A DNA stretch of 64,000 nt from positions 1 to 64,000 of the forward strand of contig JAWDGP010004873.1 of NCBI GenBank assembly GCA_033675545.1. The letters run 5' to 3'. Source of the DNA: Elysia crispata. Its lineage: Eukaryota > Mollusca > Gastropoda > Plakobranchidae. Every line of letters starts with the position of its first letter. Positions within the stretch are counted from its first letter, which is position 1. The position numbers were made by a program, and so were the translations under genes. Shown piece after piece: positions 45,115-52,038 of the stretch. The notes beneath the pieces were generated by a model. It was not told where the DNA came from. It searched no databases and was given only the letters and a program-made list of their open reading frames with translations.

Positions 45115-45726
45115 TTACTTGCTACCGTAGCTGGGATCTTCCTTCCTCCTGCAAAAGGCGCTCAGGACGTACTGCAGCTGTCTCTTGAACTTCTTATTAT
45201 GCTTGTCGCAGTGCCGGCGCATCGTGTTCACCAATGTCTTCGTGTAAATAAACCGGATAGTCGCCACGATGACCTCCAGCATGCGATCATTGATCTCAAA
45301 GGGCTCCACGATGCGGTACAGGTCCGTCAGCACGTCCAAGCTGGGCTCCTCTTCCGCGCACGTCTTCTGGCAGTAACTCAGAAAGCTGATGATGGTCATA
45401 TTGAGTCCCTGGGCAGGCTTGAAGGGAGGTGCCGGGAGAGCGTCCTCCACCTCCGCGGCGGGGGGTGGCGGGGGAGCAACCTTCGCCTTGCGTCTCCTCT
45501 TCCCCACCCGCATCTTGTGCAGGTAGGAAGACATGTGTTTGATCACGCTGTTGCCCTCGAAAGGTCTCTGGTCTCCGCCGCAGTCGGACCCCACAAAGTA
45601 CTCCTCTTCATTTTCGTAGAGCACGTAGTCGGCGTTGTCGTGGGGGTTGATGTACAACGTGATGTTGGATGAGTCCAAGTCTATGGCATCCTGCACCCAC
45701 GTGGGGAGGTGCAGCATAGTCGCCAT
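45115..45726 (-). CDS. Unknown 203-residue protein
   Basis: The family is not recognised. An acidic N-terminal third (around ENEEEYF) leads into a basic patch KRRRKAK and a Pro run (about 74-95), then a helical C-terminal domain with spaced Cys/His and a basic end (NKKFKRQL). No membrane segment is seen. The stop is 9 bases upstream of the next ATG, and the start is 9 bases after the previous stop, so it is probably one of a set of overlapping 3'-coterminal transcripts. Confidence 0.75.
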   Translation of the reverse strand: MATMLHLPTWVQDAIDLDSSNITLYINPHDNADYVLYENEEEYFVGSDCGGDQRPFEGNSVIKHMSSYLHKMRVGKRRRKAKVAPPPPPAAEVEDALPAPPFKPAQGLNMTIISFLSYCQKTCAEEEPSLDVLTDLYRIVEPFEINDRMLEVIVATIRFIYTKTLVNTMRRHCDKHNKKFKRQLQYVLSAFCRRKEDPSYGSK

Positions 45727-45735
45727 ACTTATAGT

Positions 45736-45990
45736 TCACTTGTCCTTGGGTGACAGGAGGGTGATGATGAACTTGATATACTGCTCCTGGCGTTCTCGGG
45801 CACCACCCGAGCTGGCGTCAAGGTGAAACAGTTCGGCCTGAGACAGATAAAGCTGGGTCGTCTCCCGTAGGTCGTTGAGGCGCCGAAAAGGCTCGTTCAA
45901 CGGGTCCACGGGGCACTTGAGGATGATATCGTGATGGCTGCTGGGGGCGGGTCTGGTGGCGTTGGTCTGGGATGCCGCAGGTCTAGACAT
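45736..45990 (-). CDS. Small 84-residue protein
   Basis: The start is the ATG at 45990 (MSRPAASQTNATRP). It overlaps the last 8 bases of the 61-residue membrane gene in another frame. The product has a disordered Ala/Thr/Pro N-terminus and a helical C-terminal half with Leu/Glu/Arg, ending in PKDK. Size and helix content resemble small packaging or terminase-accessory proteins such as UL33, and the gene is in the terminase array, but that match is speculative. Confidence 0.65.
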   Translation of the reverse strand: MSRPAASQTNATRPAPSSHHDIILKCPVDPLNEPFRRLNDLRETTQLYLSQAELFHLDASSGGARERQEQYIKFIITLLSPKDK

Positions 45991-46168
45991 TGCTTCCGAC
46001 ACCACCTCCGGATACGCCGCCGTCGCCGGTACACCCGCAGCAACAGCAAGCCTTCTTGAAGTAGTACAGGCACTTAAAGACGCACGTGAGTATGGCCAGA
46101 GCGAGGAGTGCGCACACCACAATGACGATGTACACCCAAGGTTTCTCTGTGAGAACTGAGAGATCCAT
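45983..46168 (-). CDS. Small single-span membrane protein with a Cys cluster
   Basis: From the ATG at 46168 the product is 61 residues: a short outside or lumenal end, a hydrophobic span (about residues 12-33), then a Lys-containing juxtamembrane stretch and CCCCGC, a typical palmitoylation cluster, followed by a Gly/Ser tail. A longer start at 46216 (77 residues) would place a TATATAAA (46182-46189) inside the gene. With the shorter start, the TATA is only about 14 bases from the ATG, so initiation there is also awkward and the start is unresolved. A role as a small envelope or trafficking protein is likely. Confidence 0.65.
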   Translation of the reverse strand: MDLSVLTEKPWVYIVIVVCALLALAILTCVFKCLYYFKKACCCCGCTGDGGVSGGGVGSNV

Positions 46169-46181
46169 TCCCGCGCAGCGC

Positions 46182-46189
46182 TTTATATA
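46182..46189 (-). promoter_or_regulatory. TATA-like box TATATAAA in the terminase array
   Basis: TTTATATA on the plus strand. Transcription started about 30 bases downstream would begin past the ATG at 46168, so it may serve the 84-residue gene at 45990. An NRF-1-like GCGCATGCGC lies just upstream at 46211-46220. Confidence 0.5.
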
Positions 46190-46209
46190 GTACACGCAAA
46201 CTAGCACTC

Positions 46210-46220
46210 TGCGCATGCGC
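46210..46220. promoter_or_regulatory. NRF-1-like palindrome TGCGCATGCGC
   Basis: A perfect copy of the same 11-mer as at 36751, positioned 21 bases upstream of the minus-strand TATATAAA. An ATTGACCAATCA-type CCAAT box lies at about 46246-46257. Confidence 0.45.
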
Positions 46221-46260
46221 GCCGCCTCTCTCTTCGCTCCGGTAATTGACCAATCAGAGA

Positions 46261-47262
46261 TCAGTAGTACACCTCGTCTCCACTGTAGACCACGAACTGG
46301 TCCGCGGCGTTCATGGACGGACTACTCGGGACCGTCTTGATCAGCAGACCCGTCAAGTAGTTCACCTCTGGATTTAGCTTATACATGCCAACCAGGGAAC
46401 AAATATGTGTATTCACGGCGAAGTTTTCCGGCAGGGCGAAGAGGTCAACAGGGTCATCTCCTTCAGTCACCTTGAAGTAGAGGTCACAGGCAGAGCAGCG
46501 ATTGGACACGGGGTCGGCCAGGAATGCCGTGATGTACGTGACTGCATCCACGTGGTACTTTGACGGGTTCTTCTCTGGGAAGTAGAACCAGTCCGGGTGC
46601 GACACGTTGGGGTTGGGAATGGTCTCGTCACCGCCGCAGAAGGCCTTGGAGGCACACATCTCGTTGTCGCACACGTGTTTCTCAAAGAACGTCGCCAACA
46701 TCTCCCCGCTCAGATTCGTGACGTTGTTCTCAGCCAGTCTCTGCCTCAGGGCGTCTCGCACACTCTTCAACCCGGGCAGAAGGGACTTGCAGAACGCCTT
46801 CTTGCTCATGTCGCGGTACTCAGCGTCTCGGGCGGAGGTGGATAGGCAGGCAGCGTACACGCCTTCCATGAGTTCCTTCCGGAAGTCGTTCGTGAACGCC
46901 TTGGGCAGCGTGGAGTCCGATCTGGCAGAGGTTCGAAACGATTCCCTGCACATGTCCAGGTCGTGGTTCAGATCATCGGCGTTGTCACCACCGTCCTGGT
47001 TGAGAATCGCCAGACTGTCGTCAGCACATCGGACCAGTCTCTTGGAACTGTTGTTGATCGCGTTGACGACGTCGTTGCACTTCATGAGGTCTAACAGGCC
47101 GGCATCTGCGTCCACTTCCATCGCGACGTCCATGACTAGTTCCTCTCCAGAGACCTGCGTTGCAAATGACCCGTTGGGGCCAAGTCCGCCTCTTTTATAA
47201 GCGCACTCATCGTTCCCCTCCTCCCACTCATTTTCACGCGGCATTACCACTTCTGATTCCAT
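46261..47262 (-). CDS. Cys-rich 333-residue protein
   Basis: The ATG at 47262 gives 333 residues; an internal ATG at 47133 gives 290. A near-consensus TATA box (plus 47193-47199) lies between the two, so the shorter form may be the main one. The N-terminal 60 residues are acidic. The body carries about 15 Cys, including HVCDNEMC and RCSACDLYF (about 195-265) and a following HICSL. A C-x2-C followed by a distant His recalls the zinc site of nuclear-egress proteins (UL31 family, about 300 residues). With a tail-anchored membrane protein in the same array, a nuclear-egress pair is possible but unproven. Confidence 0.72.
   Translation of the reverse strand: MESEVVMPRENEWEEGNDECAYKRGGLGPNGSFATQVSGEELVMDVAMEVDADAGLLDLMKCNDVVNAINNSSKRLVRCADDSLAILNQDGGDNADDLNHDLDMCRESFRTSARSDSTLPKAFTNDFRKELMEGVYAACLSTSARDAEYRDMSKKAFCKSLLPGLKSVRDALRQRLAENNVTNLSGEMLATFFEKHVCDNEMCASKAFCGGDETIPNPNVSHPDWFYFPEKNPSKYHVDAVTYITAFLADPVSNRCSACDLYFKVTEGDDPVDLFALPENFAVNTHICSLVGMYKLNPEVNYLTGLLIKTVPSSPSMNAADQFVVYSGDEVYY
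47193..47199 (-). promoter_or_regulatory. TATA box inside the annotated N-terminus of the Cys-rich gene
   Basis: TTTTATA on the plus strand reads TATAAAA on the minus strand. It would place a start site near 47165 and so favours the ATG at 47133. Confidence 0.5.
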
Positions 47263-47284
47263 AACCTCTCACTCACTCGATCGG

Positions 47285-49549
47285 TTACATCATAAGCGCG
47301 GTAGACTTGGAGTAGACCGGTTTGGCCGTCAGCGGGCAGGAGCAGTGGATGTTTATCCATGGTGGAACGCAGTTCGTCATCCTCTCCGTCCTGAGGTTAT
47401 CCACGATGCTATGGGCTATTCCCTTGTACGACCGGCCCATGTGTAGAGCCATGATCAGACACGTCACCACATCGTCGGTGAAACCCACTGAAATCTTCCC
47501 AGTGAACTTCCCACCTTTGTTGTGAAACGTCTGGATCTCCTTCAACAACAGTTCCAGAGAGCAGATGTCCTTGGTGTTTACCCCGTACTCCGCCGCGGTG
47601 GCCACCCGGAACAAGTTTTTATGCGTGCTGTTCAGGAAGTGGATCACGCTGTCGAAAATCAAAAACTTGTCGCACAGCGTGTAGCCGTAGCAAATGTTGC
47701 GTCCCTCGTACACTTTGACGAAGGCGAAAAACTCGCTGTTGGAGTCGTTCGCGACGCGCCTGCCGCCCCCGCGCCTCCTCTGGTCCACCCACGTGTTGTA
47801 GTACGACCTGACGCTGTCCGGATTGGAGTTGTTCTCAATGGCCACGAAAAAGTTGCACTTGACGTCCGCGGGCGCCTTCCGGATCAACGTCACGACGCAG
47901 TTCGAATACATCTCCTGGATCAGGTTGGACACGTTGCCGATGTCTCCAGACGTCAACAGCTTGCGGTCCATGTAGCACAACACAGCCGTGTCCTTGACGA
48001 ACCTGACGCACGCAATGGCGATCGCAGACCTCTTCGCAGAGTGGTAGGCGGGGTCGATGTAGATCCAGTAGTATATGTCCCGAGACGCTATCTGAAGGTC
48101 TTCGATACGTACGTGAGTTGTCGGAGTGCACAGGTGCCGGATGAAGCTCTTGGTAAAGGCCGGCTTGTCGTCGGGGTTCAGCACGCCCGCCTGACCGTTG
48201 GCGCGGTCCTCCGGCCTGATGACGCCCTGCTCATTCTCGTATGATGCCTCCGTCCGTGTGATGACACCCTCGAACCTCTTGTTGTCCTCGTCGTACGTTA
48301 TGTACCTGGGCGCGAATATCTTCCTGTAGCAACCCGTGTGGCCCGTGCTGTGCTGGACGTGCAGCGGGTGCATGCAGAAGTAGCACAGCCGGTACATGTT
48401 TATCTGTTGACACATGACCTCCATGTTCACCACCAGATTCAACAGGACGTCTTTCTTGTTGGATATGGGGCTGGAGACGAAGCCGATCTTTGTATGCTTC
48501 CTCTGAATCATGGGATTGATGGCCGCGTACGACTCCTCGGCTACGCACAGGGACTCGTCCAAGAACCCAATGTCCGGGTCGTTCCCCCTCACGGACGCCG
48601 ACCGGCAGGCGGAGGCGTACTTCAACCGGTTGTAACTGCCGTCAGGAAACTCGATAATGAGGCAGTCCTCGTGATGGCGCGTCTCGTAACCGTACACGGC
48701 GGGCGGGAACCGACTCATCAGCGTCGTCTCCACGTCGTCCTTCGTAGTGCAGACCATGCTCCTGGTGTGCGCCATGGCCAGCAACTCGCATTTTCTGAAC
48801 GTCACCAGGGCCACCGCTATGGTTAACTTGATACATCTAGTCTTGCCTAGACCTCTAGGTATGATCGCGATGTATTGTTTGCCAGTGTACTTCTTCCGCA
48901 TTCGTTCCAAAGAGGCCATAGCGAACCCCAGATACGTGTCATTACAGCCCAGAATGAGAGCGTTCAGCGTGTCCTTATTGGTGTGGTACAGGCAGTAGAA
49001 GAAGAGCACCTCGTAAAAGACCGACTTCTGAAACATCTGGTGGGTAGTCGTGGGGTGCTCCATGACGTCGTTGTGGATGCGATTGAGGAACGTCACGTAC
49101 GGCACCAGGGTCTCCAGCTGCTTCTTGATCAGAGACACACCTCGGGCTGGTGCAGAACTACTCTTGGCGTCCTGGGGTACGGCCTGGGGGGGTGCTCCGT
49201 ACAACGCCTTGAGGTACCCCAGGCTGTTCTCCCACGAGTCGTCTTCTTCTTCATCCACGTCCATCGCCGCGGCTTCATCCTCCTGTCGGACCTTCTTCAG
49301 GTGTCTGTCCGCGGTCAGGTGTGGGTTGTAGCAGTAAAACAGTTTGTTGCTCTGGCGCTCTTTGGGTGTGTCGAACATCAATCGTTTCAACAAGAAAGCA
49401 TCCGCAAGTTTCATGAAGTAGTGCGTCCAGTCGTCCCCGACGCTGCCCGGAGCGGTCAGGATATTCTCGGGGTCATCCGGATCACCCCACAGGCCAGTGT
49501 TCGTCAGGTAAAGTTCGAACGAACATCTGGCCGGCGTCGTGATCAACAT
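47285..49549 (-). CDS. Terminase large subunit (ATPase/nuclease, UL15-like), single exon
   Basis: This is the motor and nuclease that packages DNA into the capsid. Walker A PRGLGKT (about residue 233) follows a basic PRG entry like that of herpesvirus terminases. Walker B DIGFLDE (about 328) and the coupling motif FVSSP (about 358) follow. The nuclease domain has its acidic metal ligands in YIDPAY (about 497), VAIENNS (about 570) and FTDDVV (about 690). The 754-residue frame is continuous: terminase genes of vertebrate herpesviruses are split by introns, whereas the mollusc lineage is known to be unsplit. Its ATG overlaps the preceding gene's end by 7 bases. Confidence 0.92.
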   Translation of the reverse strand: MLITTPARCSFELYLTNTGLWGDPDDPENILTAPGSVGDDWTHYFMKLADAFLLKRLMFDTPKERQSNKLFYCYNPHLTADRHLKKVRQEDEAAAMDVDEEEDDSWENSLGYLKALYGAPPQAVPQDAKSSSAPARGVSLIKKQLETLVPYVTFLNRIHNDVMEHPTTTHQMFQKSVFYEVLFFYCLYHTNKDTLNALILGCNDTYLGFAMASLERMRKKYTGKQYIAIIPRGLGKTRCIKLTIAVALVTFRKCELLAMAHTRSMVCTTKDDVETTLMSRFPPAVYGYETRHHEDCLIIEFPDGSYNRLKYASACRSASVRGNDPDIGFLDESLCVAEESYAAINPMIQRKHTKIGFVSSPISNKKDVLLNLVVNMEVMCQQINMYRLCYFCMHPLHVQHSTGHTGCYRKIFAPRYITYDEDNKRFEGVITRTEASYENEQGVIRPEDRANGQAGVLNPDDKPAFTKSFIRHLCTPTTHVRIEDLQIASRDIYYWIYIDPAYHSAKRSAIAIACVRFVKDTAVLCYMDRKLLTSGDIGNVSNLIQEMYSNCVVTLIRKAPADVKCNFFVAIENNSNPDSVRSYYNTWVDQRRRGGGRRVANDSNSEFFAFVKVYEGRNICYGYTLCDKFLIFDSVIHFLNSTHKNLFRVATAAEYGVNTKDICSLELLLKEIQTFHNKGGKFTGKISVGFTDDVVTCLIMALHMGRSYKGIAHSIVDNLRTERMTNCVPPWINIHCSCPLTAKPVYSKSTALMM

Positions 49550-50325
49550 GTTTCTCCCGCACCTCTGTTCACCTGCTGCTGCAACTTCTGATGCGCAGTT
49601 TTAATGGTGGACAGGAGGTGCTCGCAGGCGCCTGCGGGGATGTCCGGGTCAACCCCTCGCTTGGACACTGTGCTCAAAAACTCTTCTCCGCCCACCTGCT
49701 TGGGGCACACGTAGTCAGTCCAACCTATATCGGTGAACACGTCGTCCAGTACGCACAGAGGGCATACAAACTCATCTAATCTAGTCTCGAGCTCTGATGG
49801 GGGGAGACTAATAAAGCTAGATACACGACAGAAGCCGTTGTATATCTCACCCAAGTGCTCATCAGAGTCGTCCAGACTGAGCACGAACCTTCTCCAGTCG
49901 TCTATTAGCGACATATACGCGTCCACCAGTCCCAACCTGGACTGTGGCCCGTTCCCTCCTCCGCCGCCGACAGCTGAGTCGTTACAACCCGGCGGGCGAG
50001 GGTCACATATACATGCAGACAGAGTCATGGAACACTCCTGACATTCCCCATCCCCCTCACACTCAACATCCATATCACATTGGTGGAGTAGGGCTAAATG
50101 CAAAGAATTCAACTCAAAATACGCCACGTTAATAGGTGGGTGTTTTATTTTTACACATTTCGATAGCATGCACCTCAGACTCTGCTTGTACGCAATAATC
50201 TCAGGGTCTCTGCGCGCATCAGTCTGGTTCAGGTAGGACAGCAGATGTAGCAACTTCCTGGCCTTCGGACCGTAGGTGGACATGCAATCGTGAGTCTTCT
50301 TGCACTTCAGCAGCTCGGCGTCCAT
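49543..50325 (-). CDS. Cys-rich 260-residue protein upstream of the terminase
   Basis: Its stop overlaps the terminase start by 7 bases. About 17 Cys are arranged in two groups: CDMDVECEGDGECQECS with CICDP nearby (about 83-112) and VCPLC plus a later VCPKQ (about 190-210), pairs suitable for zinc. A Gly run separates them. Herpesvirus packaging genes include a Cys-rich protein (UL32) needed near the terminase, which is twice this length. The context makes a packaging role plausible, but nothing specific is recognised. Confidence 0.75.
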   Translation of the reverse strand: MDAELLKCKKTHDCMSTYGPKARKLLHLLSYLNQTDARRDPEIIAYKQSLRCMLSKCVKIKHPPINVAYFELNSLHLALLHQCDMDVECEGDGECQECSMTLSACICDPRPPGCNDSAVGGGGGNGPQSRLGLVDAYMSLIDDWRRFVLSLDDSDEHLGEIYNGFCRVSSFISLPPSELETRLDEFVCPLCVLDDVFTDIGWTDYVCPKQVGGEEFLSTVSKRGVDPDIPAGACEHLLSTIKTAHQKLQQQVNRGAGETC

Positions 50326-50336
50326 GGTGACCCCCC

Positions 50337-51359
50337 TCAGACAGTCTCAACTATCTCTCCCGTTTCAACGCCGTTGTCGTCACAACCACCAACTACTTCC
50401 TCTGAAACCAATTCAGAGCATTCGTTGGGAGGAGAGTCGGAGTAGTCGCTCAGACCGGTGCCGGACTTCTGTAAGCAAAAATCGCTGTCGGTGTCGTTAT
50501 CCTTGTAATAGTTCTCGCGGATGGACCTCAACGCTGAGCACGGGTCGACGATCCAGGGCAGCACGGGACCGTTCTCCGACCCATGGGAGGCGACCTGCTT
50601 CGAACTCCCACCGCAGCCATCTCTGACCTGTCTGTACTTCCTCAGCATGTTCAGTTGATTGATGTTCACGGCGTACTCCAGAAACAGCATCTCTTCACTT
50701 TCTGTCATGGGGTAGCCTGGGTCACTCCACAGCGCGTTGGCCAGGTTCATGACTTCATGCAGAACCGTTTCTTTGTTCTCGCCAGCCTGCACAGACTTGT
50801 TCGCAGACTCCTTCCTATAGTAGTGGTGGGGCGAGTGTCTGCGGTGGTTGCTGGAGCTAGTGTAGGTGGGTCTGGCGCTGATCTCTTGTCTGATGCGAGC
50901 AATCTGCGCCCCCACTTGATCCAAATTGGGGTTGTGACCGTGATCGCCCGCTCTGGTGTGAGGGGGTGCGGCACTCTGTTGTTGTTGCTCACGCAGGTAT
51001 GTGACGTCACCCACGGCTTGGTAGATGATCTTCTTGCAGACCGCGCAGCAGTATTCTCGGTTGGTGGAGTCGCTCTTCTCTGTGCTGACCTTCCACACGA
51101 TGTTCATGTCCTTGGATACGTCCCGGAGAGCGGTCAGGGACACGGCGAACTTGAATCTGGCGAACCCGTAGAGGTTGGGGCCGACTCTCCCAAACATAGC
51201 AGCGTCACAGGCGTTGTTGAACCATACCACCAACTTCCGTCTGACGTCTTCGGCGTGCACTCTGAACTTGTACACGGTGAACTTCCACACCGTGTGGTAG
51301 GTGGTCATGGGTGGCTGGAAGTGACCACGGAGAGCCTTGTAGCTGCTGCGGTGTGACAT
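50337..51359 (-). CDS. Unknown 340-residue protein, first of the minus array
   Basis: The family is not recognised. The N-terminal 110 residues look like a small folded domain (basic, aromatic) followed by a CCAVCKK pair. Then come a Gln run and a His/Ser/Tyr-rich, probably disordered stretch (about 125-200), a helical segment (about 210-255) and an acidic Ser/Asp tail. A minus-strand TATAAAAG (plus 51527-51534) lies 168 bases upstream, and palindrome cluster E beyond it. This is therefore the promoter-proximal gene of the array that contains the terminase. Confidence 0.75.
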   Translation of the reverse strand: MSHRSSYKALRGHFQPPMTTYHTVWKFTVYKFRVHAEDVRRKLVVWFNNACDAAMFGRVGPNLYGFARFKFAVSLTALRDVSKDMNIVWKVSTEKSDSTNREYCCAVCKKIIYQAVGDVTYLREQQQQSAAPPHTRAGDHGHNPNLDQVGAQIARIRQEISARPTYTSSSNHRRHSPHHYYRKESANKSVQAGENKETVLHEVMNLANALWSDPGYPMTESEEMLFLEYAVNINQLNMLRKYRQVRDGCGGSSKQVASHGSENGPVLPWIVDPCSALRSIRENYYKDNDTDSDFCLQKSGTGLSDYSDSPPNECSELVSEEVVGGCDDNGVETGEIVETV

Positions 51360-51526
51360 AATGAACTGGTCGTCTCGGCGTCAGGTCTGGCGATAACTGC
51401 AAATAGTACTGACTCTCTCAACCGTTCTGGGGGGCGGGAGTGAGATAGGTAGCTGCGGAGATAAAACGAACGATGTGAACGCCTCAAAGTTCAGAGCAAG
51501 AATGAAAAGAGGGGTGAAATCAAGAC

Positions 51527-51534
51527 CTTTTATA
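51527..51534 (-). promoter_or_regulatory. TATA box for the 340-residue gene
   Basis: CTTTTATA on the plus strand reads TATAAAAG on the minus strand, about 106 bases from cluster E. Divergent partner of the TATTTAAA at 51907. Confidence 0.65.
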
Positions 51535-51639
51535 GACTGCGAACACGTGACCTATGACATCAGACGCGCGCAGACTGAGCGGGCTCTGCGGGGTTGGAAC
51601 CAAAATAAAATGCTCTTTGGCTTTGTATTTGCGTTCACA

Positions 51640-51853
51640 CTGAGTGAACGGAGCATAGGTAGGTACCCATGGTCCGTTCACTCAGTTTTGTGTTTCTGAG
51701 TGAACGGAGCATAGGTAGGTACCCATGGTCCGTTCACTCAGTTTCGAGTTTCTGAGTGAACGGAGCATAGGTAGGTACCCATGGTCCGTTCACTCAGTTT
51801 CGTGTTGCTGAGTGAACGGAGCATAGGTAGGTACCCATGGTCCGTTCACTCAG
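51640..51853. repeat. Palindrome cluster E (4 copies, exact 56-base period)
   Basis: Copies at 51640-51685, 51696-51741, 51752-51797 and 51808-51853. Each is 46 bases, and spacers are exactly 10 bases of T-rich sequence (TTTTGTGTTT, TTTCGAGTTT, TTTCGTGTTG). The four copies are essentially identical, which implies recent homogenisation or strong constraint. The array lies between divergent TATA boxes for the genes at 51359 (minus) and 52039 (plus). Apart from this array and the two TATA boxes, nothing else is seen in 51360-52038. Confidence 0.95.
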
Positions 51854-51906
51854 AACTTGTTGAGTGTGTCATGTGACCGCCTCTCACTCAATTGCGCGGA
51901 CGGCAC

Positions 51907-51914
51907 TATTTAAA
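51907..51914 (+). promoter_or_regulatory. TATA-like box TATTTAAA for the 577-residue gene
   Basis: It lies 54 bases after cluster E and 125 bases before the ATG at 52039. Confidence 0.55.
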
Positions 51915-52038
51915 GGGTGGGCACCGTCAAACCAGTCATTCTTATCGAAACTCCCGTGCAGTCAACGTCTGTTGTCAGCGTTCGTATTCACGCCGTATAT
52001 TTTACAAGCCTCTTCCAGAATCACCTATTATCGACAAG

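Noticed and set aside
44431-45672. A 413-codon plus-strand frame spanning two minus-strand genes.
   Set aside because: Antisense shadow with atypical composition. The minus-strand genes have tight operon-like spacing and plausible domains.
51475-51699. A 74-codon plus-strand frame running into palindrome cluster E.
   Set aside because: It covers promoter elements and palindromes and includes the divergent TATA region; unlikely to be coding.
51640-51853. Regular repeats with 10-base spacers considered as a CRISPR array.
   Set aside because: Repeats are palindromes over almost their entire length, spacers are too short and nearly identical, and the context is a eukaryotic virus promoter.
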